Shown here piece after piece: positions 31,691 through 43,110 of a stretch of DNA of 64,000 nt (position 1 is its first letter; the number at the start of each line of letters is the position of its first letter). A program made the position numbers and the translations under genes. The notes beneath the pieces were generated by a model, which did not search any database, was not told the DNA's origin, and saw only the letters and a list, made by a program, of their open reading frames with translations. Source of the DNA: Aradus depressus (Eukaryota > Arthropoda > Insecta > Hemiptera > Aradidae); NCBI GenBank assembly GCA_963662175.1, contig OY759223.1, positions 21,801,460 to 21,865,459 on the forward strand. Direction: 5' to 3'.

Positions 31691-33192
31691 TGTAATATAA
31701 ACAAGCCCGTTGCCAAGGCAACGGATTTATTAGCCACGATATATTTTTTTTATTAAACCAATTTAGAAGACGAAATCAAAGTAAAAGAAGAAAGAAAATT
31801 AAGAAAGAAGAAAAGAAAATGGAAATCTGAAGAACAAAACAAGTTTAAGAAGAAAGGAGGAATAACTTCAAAAGGAAGAAAAGGTGGCTGAAGGCCTAAC
31901 CTTACAGTTATCAACCAACATTTTCTACATAAATTACCAAACCAACCAACTTCAAAATGAAACTAAATTTTCAGAAGGGATTAATTTAGCACCCAGAAAC
32001 AAAATGAAACAGCTAAAAGAAGAAGGAATGAAGAAAATTTCAGGAAGTTATAAGCAAAATTAAGAAAAGGTCAATAATTAAAAAACGAGTCGGTAGAAAG
32101 TTGTGAAAATTTAAAGGAAAAGACAGTTAATTATTAAGAAAAGATTAAAGAAGAAAAATAAGAGAAAAACTGCCCACATCAAAAAGAAAAGCCAGTAGTA
32201 AATTTTGAAGAAACGGTCAGTTCTAAAATACATCGAATCAACTAGGCCGGATCCCATCTGAAATAATACAAGTGATCCGAAAGTGTATACCACAAACTTT
32301 AAACACTGTTTTCGGGAAATGAAGAAGCCAAAATTAAAAACAAAAGTTACAGAAAATTAAGATGACAATTTAGAAAAAATAAGAAACGGAAGAAAGGAGA
32401 GAAAACACCAAAAAATATTAATATTTAGAAGTAAAACAAGAGACAACAAAAAAAAAAAACTCGAATTTGCTACCCATAATTCCGTGCGGAGGCAGTTTAG
32501 TCAGTCTATGTTGAGTTCTGGTAGAGGTGAGACCTGTGAGAGACTAGTCTCTGTTTTTTTGTTTGAAATGAGTGAAAAGTAGTGAGTAAACAATTAAAAG
32601 TGAGTAAAAGTGACTAATGAAGAGTTAAGATGAGGTGGAGAGAGCCTGGACTCCGATTTCTTTTGTAAAATATAATTAATTAGAATTATCTGTTTCAAGT
32701 GTGACGTCACCAAGGTATGATCCATTTTTTTGTACATATAATTCCTAAGATGGCCATTTTTAATTCCAAAATTCATAATAGTTTTATTAAAGTTATATTG
32801 TTTGTAAATATGTTTTAATTTTCTTTTAACTCCCCATATCTCTCTCAATGAAATTCAAAACTCATAGGCCTTGCGAATCAACACCTTTGAGATAAGCGCC
32901 AATCGTTATCGGGACATAATATTTAATAATCTTAATTTTCAGAATCACACCGGGAGACTTTTGGATTTTTGGATTGGTGCAAGTAACGTAGTTTGAAAAT
33001 TTTACAGAGTTATTTATAACATATGTTTTTTCATTTTTTTAAGAGCTTCACTCAACCATATAGTAGATTATTTTATTTTTGAAATTATAGATTTAATTAA
33101 CTTAAAATTTTTTTTATTATTCAAAATTTTATTCATTTTTTTAAAATTTATTGTGAAAGGCATCAAGTCAATAAAAGACATAAAACCTTTCA
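31691..33192 (+). repeat. 3' LTR (1502 bp)
   Basis: Partner of 26590-28112, offset 5101 falling to 5094 through small indels. The similarity suggests recent insertion. Confidence 0.92.
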
Positions 33193-33196
33193 ATAG

Positions 33197-33798
33197 ACTA
33201 AATATTTTCAATTTTCTGTTTGCTTGCACTTAGCAAAAATTACAAAATTATTGTTGGCTGGTTACAAAATCACATAGTTAATACTAATTAATATCGACAT
33301 TTAATATTTAAATTGAAAACTGCATAATGACGGTTACCTCAAGTTCGGCCGAAGACAAGTGGAATATCGGGGGAGGGGCTTAACTTAAAAACCTCAATAA
33401 CACTCGATGAATGTATCAACATCGCTGGGGAAGTATACTGCCAGTATTTTTTTCTTTGGCCTCGCACCAAACATCCTCACCAAGTTTCATCGTCTGAGAG
33501 ATTGATGTTTTTTTACCTGGATAATATAGAATGGAAATGTTTTTGAAAATACAATTTTTATATTGGATTGTCTACTTTTCAGAATATTGTATAAATGGAA
33601 TACTGCAGAATAATAAATGAGGTAATAAATAACAAAGTGAGGGAAAACAATTGGAAATATAAATGAAGGTGGGGTGGAGGGGGATTTGTTGGTGGTATGG
33701 AGTTGTGGAAAGTTAAAAATAAAAATAAATTAATCCTGTTTATGAATTAGTGTTCATTATTCAATATTTTACGCTTATTTTAGAACTTGATATAAATA
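33197..33798. other. Non-coding, module-repeat remnants
   Basis: Module words at 33325-33440 (GGTTACCTCAAGTTCGGCCG, AACACTCGATGAATGTATCA), then TACTGCCAGTATTTTTTTCT. No gene. Confidence 0.45.
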
Positions 33799-34010
33799 TT
33801 CGGATGGGACGATAAGCCATCTCGAGCCTGTACGATGTCAGGTACTTGTCAAACACCCCACCCTAGGTGAATAAAAATTTAGGGTAGACAAACTTTAGGA
33901 TTCCCAGAGTATAGTCGGGCTTATGCGCATCAGAGTGACGAAAGAGCGCTTTGGAAGTAGGCGATATGACATTGTAGTTAAAGCCTCGGCATGAGTCATA
34001 ATAAACTAAC
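33799..34010 (+). mobile_element. SINE-A copy, 5' truncated
   Basis: From ATTCGGATGGGACGATAAGC to CCTCGGCATGAGTCATAAT; no pol III head. It abuts transposon A at 34022. Confidence 0.85.
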
Positions 34011-34021
34011 CAATATTTCTA

Positions 34022-34658
34022 TGGTCACAGGGAATAAGTTGTTAAGTCGTAAAATTAGTGTATTGTGATCATCTCCCTAGCCATCTGCGCACTGTGAAGA
34101 AGTTGAGAGCTCAGAACTCTAATACTTTCGGAATTATAAATATGTGGGTTTCTTGGTAACTCGTAAAATTGTGTATGTTCTCGGTTAAATCAACTTTATC
34201 TACTTCTTTGAGGAATCATTCACGAGAAAACTGCATTTAACCATTTATTCAACTATTCCAAGTTAAGAGGGCGTTTTCGGTTAAATTATCTTTAGAGAGA
34301 ATCATTCACAAGTATTTAAAAAAAATAGGTTAATAATTAGGTAAGTGATGGGGAATGATTAGGTAACTAAGGGAAAATCCAAGAAAGGATTGAGAATCAT
34401 TCACAAGTATTTAAAAAAAATAGGTTAATAATTAGGTAAGTGATGGGGAATGATTAGGTAACTAAGGGAAAATCCAAGAAAGGATTAACAATATTCATTT
34501 TCATTCGCTCCTATATATTTAGAAGGTATATGATTAATAATGATGCTGACATAATTTATTTATTCCAAAAACTGGATTTTCACGATTAATGCAAAAGTAA
34601 AAAAGTGCTGTCCTGAAAAGTTACGAATTTAGATTTACCAATTTATTCCCTGTGACCA
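34022..34658. mobile_element. TIR transposon A (TGGTCACAGGGAATA family), 637 bp
   Basis: Left end TGGTCACAGGGAATAAGTTG, reversed right end TGGTCACAGGGAATAAATTG. It is homologous, in opposite orientation, to 44492-45831 (ACTTTCGGAATTATAAATAT, CCATTTATTCAACTATTCCA, CGGTTAAATTATC). No transposase. TSD not resolved, so the superfamily is open. Confidence 0.82.
34297..34487. repeat. 95-bp tandem duplication in transposon A
   Basis: Two essentially identical copies containing ATCATTCACAAGTATTTAAA and AAGTGATGGGGAATGATTAG. The reverse complement of one unit is found once in transposon B (44620-44690). Confidence 0.95.
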
Positions 34659-35570
34659 GAGATTTGTTTTTCACCGAACCGCATACTATTATTTAATTAT
34701 AGAATACTGTCATTTTGTAAAACTAAGTTTATTACTTTGCAGCTTATACAAACACCAAATATCAAAACAACACAACTGTCATAATAACACTTCTCCGTCA
34801 ACGATCACTACAATACTATTAAGACCCTTCCATGGTGGTGAACGTTTTTAACAATACTAAAGATAGCGTCCCCACACTTAGTCGGCCATATTTTTTAAAA
34901 CCTTAACAATACATGTTATAACTTACAACAAAACACCTAAATAACAACCCACTTAATAACTTTAGTTAACTATTCGAAGAAATATAAACTTGTAGGTTTT
35001 ACGTTTTCGAAATATTCCGTGGGCCGCATGGGCTGTAATCTGCCCATCCTTATCCTAAGCTGTCAATAAGTGTAGAAAGGCATCGTCAGTATAAAAAGAC
35101 ACCTCTCTCAAGTGTAGATTGTGTAGATTTGCGGCTCCATGAACTCGGAGGCCAGCCATTCTTCTATTCTTCATAATATCTAACTAAAATATTTAATAAC
35201 AACATAGATACTTCATTTATGTTGGAATTATTAAATGGTAAAGATTGGCAACTACTGGTAAATTATTGCAAAAAGGCTTACGATTTCAGAAACTGTGAAT
35301 TAAATAAATAAATAAATAGGAACAAAGATATATTTATTATTTTATTTTCATTTTTATTTTAGAAAGAAACATTTGTTGTTAATAAGTTTATAAGAAATAA
35401 GATTATAAGTTTATAAGATAATATTATTTATGTGAATCTAGACTCCTCAAGACGGCTTAGGCCATTGAGTTCGTCTTCATAAAAGGTCACATTATTGTAT
35501 ATATGTTTTTTATGTAATTTTCTATTATGTTAATTGAATAAAGTCTTTACTACTACTACTAATATGATAT
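34659..35570 (+). other. Non-coding; possible non-LTR 3' end
   Basis: No ORF. At 35530-35562 TTGAATAAAGTCTTTACTACTACTACTA looks like a polyadenylation signal followed by an ACT-repeat tail (string given in parts: TTGAATAAAG, TCTTTAC, ACT x4). The upstream part may be its 3' UTR. Confidence 0.35.
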
Positions 35571-35579
35571 TTAACATTT

Positions 35580-35927
35580 TTGCAGAGTTATTGTGAAGAA
35601 AAAAGCGGGGTTTACCAACTAAAATGTAGTTCTTGTAATTTTGTTTATATAGGTCAAACCGGGAGACAATTTAAAAATAGGGTAAAAAAACACGTATCAG
35701 AAATAGGGCTAAATACCGACGCATCATATAACTCAGTAAAATCAACTTTCGCACTACACATCAACGAAAACAAACACCATTTCTATATAAATACAGGCAT
35801 ACAATACCTACATTTTTCTGACAAAGATACATTACTTAACTCACTGGAACAACTAGAAATAAACAGAGCGCTACAAAATGGAAATTGTATGAACAAATAC
35901 TCACCCCTTTTATCGCCAATAATATAA
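35580..35927 (+). pseudogene. Penelope GIY-YIG endonuclease fragment
   Basis: 115 residues: SGVYQLKCSSCNFVYIGQTG followed by RQFKNRVKKHVSE, a histidine-containing middle (FALHINENKHHF) and LLNSLEQLEINRALQ. GVYQL, YIGQTGR, the R/KKH helix and the LEQLEI segment are the GIY-YIG landmarks of Penelope ORFs. No RT precedes it; the frame opens only about ten bases upstream, hence a truncated copy. Confidence 0.88.
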
Positions 35928-36262
35928 TCCTCCAGTCTCTGTGTATACGTACTTACTCTCTCAAAAAACTGTACATTTTATTTTATAAAACTTTTTATTT
36001 ATTTTTATTCATATATTAACAATTGGTATCTTTAATTATTTCATATATGCATTTAATCAACACGTAGGTGCTATTTCAAATTTTTTTTTTTTAAGATCCC
36101 AATTTGGGACGAAATGTCATTTTTTATGTTTTTACATATTTCAAGGATTAACTGTACAGAAGGGATAGGAAAACCCCGTAGGGGCTGAAAAAGGATACCA
36201 ACCTACCGCTTGGATTGTAAACTACCTAGTTGAACTTCAATTTAGTATTATTCAATTAAGTC

Positions 36263-36300
36263 GTGGCTGAAGATGGTAGCAATACCGAAAGTACTCACAT
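36263..36300 (+). ncRNA. Hammerhead-like motif, second Penelope family
   Basis: CTGAAGA at 36267-36273, T, stem II GGTA-GCAA-TACC (36275-36286) with GNRA loop, GAA at 36287-36289, self-complementary AGTACT at 36290-36295, C at 36296. Helix I is weak (GTGG against ACAT with one mismatch and one G-U), so this copy may be inactive, but the core and helix III are complete. Confidence 0.65.
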
Positions 36301-36431
36301 ATTATATATTATTTGTGAAATAGACAATATTTTCTAAAAAACCTACGTTTTCTTTATTTTTACTAATAATACCTAACTATAATTATGTTTTTTGAAATGA
36401 ACGCTAATTTCATGGTGTGCTGTTGTTCCAG

Positions 36432-37073
36432 GTGACTCTATCTTAGTGTGGTTCTGCTTGGACTACTTTGCCGACTTCCTCTACCTAGTGGACATCCTAT
36501 TCCACTTTAGGACCGGCTACCTGGAGGACGGAGTTCTTCAGACGGATTCCACCAAACTCCGTACTCACTACATGAACTCAACCACTTTCTACATTGACTG
36601 TCTTTGTCTTCTCCCATTGGACTTTCTTTATCTCTCCATTGGATTCAATTCCATCCTTCGCTCTTTTCGCCTCGTCAAAATTTACCGTTTTTGGGCTTTC
36701 ATGGACCGAACAGAACGTCACACCAACTATCCAAATCTTTTTCGCTCTACGAGCCTTATCCATTACCTATTGGTCATCTTCCACTGGAATGGATGTCTGT
36801 ACAGAATCATATACAAGAACAATGGGTTTGGGTCGAAAAATTGGGTGTTTGGAGATTCAGAAACGGCAGATGTGGTGAAACAGTATCTTCAGAGTTATTA
36901 CTGGTGTACGTTGGCGCTGACGACGATTGGGGATCTCCCTCGACCAAGAAGTAAAGGAGAGTACGTTTTCGTAATTCTTCAGCTGCTTTTTGGACTTCTT
37001 CTCTTCGCTACTGTCCTGGGTCATGTTGCTAACATCGTCACTTCTGTCTCTGCTGCCAGAAAGGAATTTCAAG
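36432..37073 (+). CDS. Cngl: CNG-like channel, exon with S2-S6 and pore
   Basis: Third exon seen. The acceptor TGTTGTTCCAG ends at 36431 and the donor GTGAGT starts at 37074. The first two bases complete Arg with the C of exon 2. About 213 codons follow: S2 (WFCLDYFADFLYLVDILFHF), the S2-S3 loop (RTGYLEDGVLQTD), S3 (FYIDCLCLLPLDFLYL), the Arg-bearing S4 (ILRSFRLVKIYRFWAFMDR), S5 (LIHYLLVIFHWNGCLYRII), the pore helix and filter (WCTLALTTIGDLP) and S6 (YVFVILQLLFGLLLFATVLG), then HVANIVTSVSAARKEFQ, the start of the C-linker. The TIGDLP filter without GYG marks a non-selective CNG channel. The C-linker remainder and the cAMP/cGMP-binding domain are not found in the remaining 27 kb. No internal stop, so probably functional. 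Confidence 0.96.
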
Positions 37074-37436
37074 GTGAGTGATTCATAATTAAAATTCTCT
37101 TTTTTAGATTACTCAGCCCTTTGCAAATGTTATCCAAAGGCCCTTTATTTATTAACTCTCCAAGCCCTTAACAAATTCAATTTAATTTTCTGAGAATCAC
37201 AGGGACATAGCACTTTATTAATTTATTGTTGTTTTACAGCGTATATTGAGTTTTTGTGTTTCAGCTTTAAAGCACAGGCGCGGATCCAAAGAGAGGGGGA
37301 TTGGGACGAACCCCACCCTCCCATCCCCTCCAAAATATTGGGATTTTTTTTTTTTTTTACAGAAACGATTTAATTTATAATATTCTTCACTTTACAATTT
37401 TACTTATATATTCTTTCTCAACCAATATCTCATATA
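37074..37436 (+). other. Intron 3 start
   Basis: No repeat recognised except an T12 run near 37347 and poly-pyrimidine words. The next exon was not found in the window. Confidence 0.5.
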
Positions 37437-37600
37437 AATCAAAGACGCCTTCCCACTGTTTTATTTCCGATCTGATCCGGCTTTCAACGCAACTGCGTCA
37501 ACATTAGTGTTCCTTTAGACATCATACTATACGAGTGGTGTACCACTGGTGATGACGCAGTTGTGTTGAAAGCCAGTACTTTTATTTTTATGAAAAAATC
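37437..37600. mobile_element. Penelope inverted-arm remnant, related to the 15117 family
   Basis: AAAGACGCCTTCCCACTGTT at 37441 matches the arm at 15160. CGGCTTTCAACGCAACTGCG and the inverse GACGCAGTTGTGTTGAAAGC form two short inverted arms about a spacer of 50 bases. A mutated hammerhead core (CTGGTGA at 37546-37552) is on the + strand. Only the termini remain. Confidence 0.75.
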
Positions 37601-37689
37601 TAGTATTGGTAATTGTTTTAATTAAAAAGCCGTTATTCCCTTCTCCTCTCAAAAAAAAAGTCCATCTGATTGTGTGTGTTTATGTGTGA

Positions 37690-38460
37690 ACGCAATAACT
37701 CCCGATGGAATGAATGTATCGACACGAAATTTCATATGTAAATTCATAGCTCTATATGGACGACACGTATTAATTTTCAGCGGAATCAATCAAAGAAGAG
37801 AGGGGTTTAAGGGGGAGGCTCAACTAAAGAAATCTCAGTAACTGCCGATGTAATGAATGTATCGACATGAAATTTTATATTTAAATTCAAAACCTCATAA
37901 TGCACCTATTAATTTTCAGCAGAATCAACCAAAGAAGAGAGGGTTTCAGGGGAGAGGGGGAGGCTCAACTGAAGAAATCTCAATAACTGCCGATGTAATG
38001 AATGTATCGACATGAAATTTTATATTTAAATTCAAAACCTCATAATGCTAGCACCTATTAATTTTCAGCAGAATCAACCAAAGAAGAGAGGGTTTCAGGG
38101 GAGAGGGGGAGGCTCAACTAAAAAAATCTCAATAACTGCCGATGTAATGAATGTTTCGACATGAAATTTTATATTTAAATTCAAAACCTCATAATGCTAG
38201 CACCTATTAATTTTCAGCAGAATCAACCAAAGAAGAGAGGGTTTCAGGGGAGAGGGGGAGGCTCAACTAAAAAAATCTCAATAACTGCCGATGTAATGAA
38301 TGTTTCGACATGAAATTTTATATTTAAATTCAAAACCTCATAAGGCTAGCACGTATTAATTTTCAGCGGAATCAAACAAAGAAGAGAGGGGTTTAAGGGG
38401 GAGGCTCAACTAAAGAAATCTCAATAACTGCCGATGTAATTAATGTATCAACACAAAATT
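37690..38460. repeat. Tandem expansion of the abundant 145-bp module
   Basis: About five units of 143-149 bp; ACTGCCGATG occurs at 37841, 37985, 38134, 38283 and 38427, and a variant ACTCCCGATG at 37698. Each unit has ATGAATGTTTCGACATGAAA, CACCTATTAATTTTCAGCAG, AATCAACCAAAGAAGAGAGG and GGGGGAGGCTCAACT. The middle units are almost identical. Confidence 0.93.
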
Positions 38461-39246
38461 TATTACGTAGAAGCCACTATTTTAGTAAAATATTGAGTTT
38501 TAGCCCAAAGGGTCGATTGGCTTTGGAGGGAGAGCGAAAACTTTTTTGATGCTGGGGAAGTATATAACCGTTGATTGGCCGATGACTTTTTTAAAGTAAT
38601 TATTTATAATTTCTCGACAGTATATAATATTTTTACAGTCCGTTGCTCCACATAGTCCATTTCCCTCGACCCTGTATCTTCTATTCTTAAGAGTGAATCG
38701 CGTGCAGTTTCCCATTGTGTTACATTCTCTGTTCGCCTCAACCCATTCATTCCGTTACGGACCATGTAATCCTTTTAAAAGATTCTTTCTGATTACAAGT
38801 TACGTTTATTACGTTTTTCTTATACCTATGTAAGATTTCCAGTAATGCCATCGATTAATAATAATAATAATAGCTTTTTATTGTTCTAATATCATCCAAT
38901 AAAATTTTTTGTTGAATCACCGGCAATGTACATCCCCATCACGAATTAATCAGTTATAGTATTGATCTTTCTCCAAATCTAAATGACAGTTTAGCCAAAA
39001 ATCAATATTTGAATTACAAAGTGCTTCTGAATTATCGTACTAAATTTTGGATCAATACATTTTATCGGCAGTTATTTGGCTTTTTACGTCGATTCTTTAA
39101 ATTAAAGTATCGTTATTATGGGTATTAAATTTAGATATGAAATTTTCTGTCGTCGATTTCGGTGGAAATCAATAGTTGTCGACGTTATAGATTTCTTCAT
39201 ATGAATATAAAATTTTGTGTCGAAATTATTATTTTATCGGGAGTTA
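38461..39246. repeat. Module-repeat sequence
   Basis: Includes GGGAGAGCGAAAACTTTTTT, GCTGGGGAAGTATATAACCG and AATCACCGGCAATGTACATC. An AAT run at 38858-38872 followed by GCTTTTTATTG is like other non-LTR tails. No gene. Confidence 0.5.
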
Positions 39247-39260
39247 TTGTGTTCACAGAC

Positions 39261-39701
39261 TTACTTTACTTTCCCCGGCGTTACGGTTCTTGTAGAACCT
39301 GGGCCTCCGCAACGATCTTCCGCCATTCTTCTCAATCCTCGGCCTCCCGTCTCCTTCTTTTCACACCCATCGTTCTGAGGTCGTCCTCCAGCCAACGTAA
39401 GCGGGGTCTACCTCTTCTTCTTTGTCCTCCTCGGCAATCTGTCTGGCTCCATCCTCTGTAAATGGCCCAGCCACCACAGCCGTCCCTGCTTCACTAAGGC
39501 CACCAGGTCCGGGCTCTTGTACAGGTCCCTCAGCTCCCTATTGGTCCGTATCCTCCATCTATCCCCCTCTGGAGTAGGGCCGTATATCTTCCTCAATACC
39601 TTCCTCTCCCACGCATTGAGTAAGACTTCGTCCCTCCTAGTCAGGACCCAGGTTTCACTCGCATAGGTGACGACCGGTCTCAGGACAGTTTTTGTGTTCA
39701 C
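39261..39701 (-). mobile_element. RTE-like non-LTR element, 5' truncated, 14-bp TSD
   Basis: Flanked by TTGTGTTCACAGAC at 39247-39260 and 39702-39715. The minus strand encodes the C-terminal tail of a reverse transcriptase: LRPVVTYASETWVLTRRDEV, LLNAWERKVLRKIYGP, WRIRTNRELRDLYKSPDLVA, GRLWWLGHLQRMEPDRLPRR; after a frameshift near 39410 it continues RPRLRWLEDDLRTMGVKRRR and ends near EEWRKIVAEAQVLQEP. The 3' end is a short AAAGTAAAGTAA tail. Inserted in a module repeat. Confidence 0.88.
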
Positions 39702-39715
39702 AGACACACATACAT

Positions 39716-41560
39716 TTTTTTAAAATTTACTTTTTGGCATCAGAGGGCCGGGGAAAACATGAAATTTTGGAGAAAAATTAACATCGAATTTTTGAACCAA
39801 TTAGTTCATATAGCTGGGGAAATAAAATGAATTTGTGTCTGTGAATACGATAACTCCCGTTAGAATGAATTTATGAATGAAATTAAATAGAATCCCCATT
39901 CCAGGTTGTGACTACAATCCCATGGATCTCCTCTCAGTAGTCTCTAGTACTGATACACTTATAACCATTCAGTTACCAAAGTTTTCTCTCAAAAAGACAA
40001 CACTAACCACTCAACCACTAAAGCTACCTTTCAGGGTAGACTAACCTCCTCTCAGGGTTGTAACTCTACCGAGCAAGTTCGTAACCACCAAGACCCTAGT
40101 CTGTAGATTGTAACTCTAAACACTCAACCACTAAAGTCTTTATCAGCATGGTATCTTCTTGTAATTTTATTTACTTAGTTAATCCAGAACTCTCTAAAGA
40201 CGACACTTATTTGATTTTCAGTCAAATCGACCGAAGAGAGGGGGGATTAGGGGGCGGCTTAACAGAAAAATTGTCAGCGGAATCGGCAGAAGGGAAGGGG
40301 AGGACCAGAGGGGAGCGAAAAGTTAATTGCTTAAATCGTTCTGTGGAAGCACATTGTCGCTGATTCACCGACGAATTTTTTACTTTCTTGAAAGCGCGTA
40401 GGCAAAATTTAGGACTCCTGCAGTACAGTTTGGCTCATGTCCATCTGAGTGAAGAAAATAGCTCTGGTAATACGCTACGGAGTTATCGTGTTCACAGAAT
40501 TTTTTCTTTTTCATTTTTGGAATCAGACGGAAAAAATGAAATTCCCTTAAATAGTGGCATCCCTTTCGTAACGCATTTTCGTCACCACATTTTTTTTTTT
40601 TAAATATATCTTCATTAAAAAATGTTCTGTAACTTACGTCAGAGCTTGCAACGTCACTAATAATCCACGTACCGACTTCGAATAGTGATTTGGTATTCGC
40701 TTAACAGCTGTTCGTCGCTAAAGTCAGCCTTACATGAATACACTCCGAGATAAATGAACCTACCAATTGGTTTAGTGTACCCCAGAGCTAAATTCCAGAA
40801 GACTAACTACTTCATTAACTCCAGGATTTGTCACTAGATTTGATTGATGCCACCCCCATCCCATTGGTTCATTCATCTTTTCATTCAGATTTAGTATCGA
40901 AACCATTACTCTTCATCAATTACTCCTTCTCTAACCATTCATAAATTTCGAATTTCTTCTAACGTTTTAAAAAGACAACAAATCAAATGTGTCGTTTTAA
41001 ATTTTGTGAAAAACAAGGATTTGCTGCTAAGTAACTTGATAGATGCCGATGGACGTATCATACAATTGCTGCCTTAGTTATACGAAGTATTTGAAATTCT
41101 ATGATCAGTTTTCAAGGAATTGCATATTTTCTTGTATCATGATTCCAAGACTGACCATGATTCCAAGACTAAATTAATCAATTACGTTTTCACTCTCCTT
41201 CTAAACCCAATCTACCGTTTTGGCTGAAACTCAAAATGAGTTTTTTGAGTCCTCATACTAAATTTTGTTTTAATAGAACACACAGAACTAAAAAAGGACT
41301 GCATATATCATTGATCTACCAGATTATTCAACGAAAAGCAAGAAGGGTGTTAGATGGGGACGTAAAAACCACAATAACTACCGTAGTAATGAATGTACAA
41401 AAACAAAGTTGTTCATGTTTATCCAGAACCTCAATACGACGAAATTTATCAATTTTCAGCCAAATCGACCAAAAGAAAGAGGATGGTCAGAGTAAAGAGC
41501 CCAACTAAAAAACCATAACAACCTGGCAATGCAATAAATATATCTACACGAGATTTTTTT
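39716..41560. repeat. Module-repeat region with SINE-like pieces
   Basis: Modules at 39830-39900, 40140-40330, 41030-41230 and 41340-41560. SINE-like TAGGCAAAATTTAGGACTCC lies at 40399. 39900-40140 holds a local near-repeat (AACCACTAAAGCTACC, AACCACTAAAGTCTTT). No gene. Confidence 0.5.
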
Positions 41561-42349
41561 TTTTAATAGGTTGTGATATATAAAAAATACACACATTTAA
41601 ATTATTAATATAAAAAAATTAATTATATTTATTTTTCTATAAAATCCAAGAAGCAACTGAATTAGTAAATAAATAATATGAATGCATTTACTTTTAAAAC
41701 AAATGAGTAGACAACAAAACACGGCCATGAGTTGTTTTTGAATTAGTGTAGAGGAGTCAATGGGTTGTGGTCTGGGTTGAGATGTGAAGGTGGATAGAGA
41801 GTTGTTTAGGCTTAAGATGTGATGAACTAAGTAGGTGTGAATTAACAGTAAAATTGATGCGCAAAGAAGGTACTGTTATTTATTTATATTTACAAAATAT
41901 ATATGCCCAAAAATATATAACTTTGATTTGAAGAATGGACAAAATATAAAAACAAATAAAAAAAAGAATTGAAATAGTTTTAAGAATTTAGTTTTTACTA
42001 TTTTTCTTTTGATTTTTGTTTCAATGTTTAGTTTTTAATTTTATAATGTAGATGTAAGAAAATAAACCCTATTATTTGTTCTCGTAAATTCTATGCTATT
42101 CATTTTCCCTGTTGGCCCAGTAAGATAAGTTAAAAACCTTTGGATTAGATTTAATATTATTTTAACACAATTTTTTTAAAAACATATGACATCCCTTTAG
42201 AAATCCAAATACGTGCACTTTCTTAAAAATTGCATGTCTTGAACTTTTGATATTTTTTTAGAGCCCTTTTTGGAAACTACTGTAGAAATCAAAATTTAGT
42301 AAAAGACCAGTTATAAAATTTCTACAGGAAATGTGGTAAATTATTATTT
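41561..42349. other. AT-rich non-coding stretch
   Basis: Nothing recognised. Part may be the 3' UTR of the jockey-like element to the right. Confidence 0.35.
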
Positions 42350-43110
42350 ATTTAATTATTATTATTTCATTATTATTAATTCAATTATTTTAATTGTATT
42401 TCTATATTTATTTTTAATTTAACAACACAATTTCTTTTACCACAAGATATTTACAACTGTATAAAAATAAATACAACTAGCAAATGTGCTAATAGAGAGA
42501 TAATGGCAATGTCAAGAGGGAAGAAATCACCCAGTGGTGACACTTCCTAGTCACTGATTTACTCTCATTTGTAACTAATCACTGTCACTGCTGCTACTAA
42601 AGAGGTCTCTAGGCCATTGACCCTTAAGCCGTCGTTGTGGAAGTATGTCAGAATGGAGGGCACGGACTAGAGGATTATTGTGGGAACTAAGAAGGGAAAA
42701 TAATTGTTTATACTTGGATCGCTGAACCTTCGGTGACAAAAGGTACGTTAAGGTCAGTGTGAAGAGTTTTTTCATAAAGAGAATTGATTTTACGAACGAT
42801 TTTGGATTGAAAGGATTGGATGCGCTGGAGGTTGGAAGCTGGAGAGTTCAGGTCCGTAAGTTCACTTAGGTTTGAGTACTGCAGTGAATATAAGTCGTTT
42901 TGTTTTCAAAGTTAATTTGGATCTTTTGTCTAATAGTCTTAGTAAAAGTTTATATCGTCTGATCATTTCTTGTCTTTTCAGTCTCGTGTGAGTATTCCAA
43001 GTTAGTCGTTTGTCGGATATGAGGCCTAGAGGTACACAGATATATTTTCGACGAAGGGTGAAGACGATGTGAACTGATTTCCTGTCGTTCACTCTCCACT
43101 TTTTGTACCA
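42350..43110 (-). mobile_element. Jockey-like non-LTR element, 5' truncated, minus strand
   Basis: Minus strand: LGLISDKRLTWNTHTRLKRQ, LLLRLLDKRSKLTLKTKRLI, then (frame change) ASNLQRIQSFQSKIVRKINS, LHTDLNVPFVTEG and (frame change near 42720) QLFSLLSSHNNPLVRALHSD to RRLKGQWPRDLFSSS and a stop at 42575. Two or more frameshifts, so a pseudogene. The AT-rich 42350-42570 is its 3' UTR and tail. Confidence 0.82.

Larger units (their letters stand above)
26590..33192 (+). mobile_element. LTR retrotransposon, non-autonomous, young
   Basis: 6603 bp with 4-bp duplications ATAG at 26586-26589 and 33193-33196. LTRs start TGTAATATAAACAAGCCC and end CCTTTCA. Between them are a primer-binding-site candidate, one 285-codon ORF and about 2.4 kb without coding domains. 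No protease, reverse transcriptase, RNase H or integrase motif is seen. A 4-bp TSD is compatible with Gypsy-type integration, but the superfamily cannot be settled without pol. The transcribed strand is taken from the PBS and the ORF. Confidence 0.9.
35571..36372 (+). mobile_element. Penelope-like element, second family, 5' truncated
   Basis: Begins within the GIY-YIG domain (35580-35927) and continues through an AT-rich 3' UTR to a terminus with a hammerhead-like motif. The 3' end is near TAGACAATATTTTCTAAAAA. Different in sequence from the 15117 family. It sits 60 bp before exon 3 of the channel gene, same strand. Confidence 0.82.

Noticed and set aside
36578..37072. Other-frame and reverse ORFs over exon 3
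   Set aside because: Shadows of the channel coding exon.
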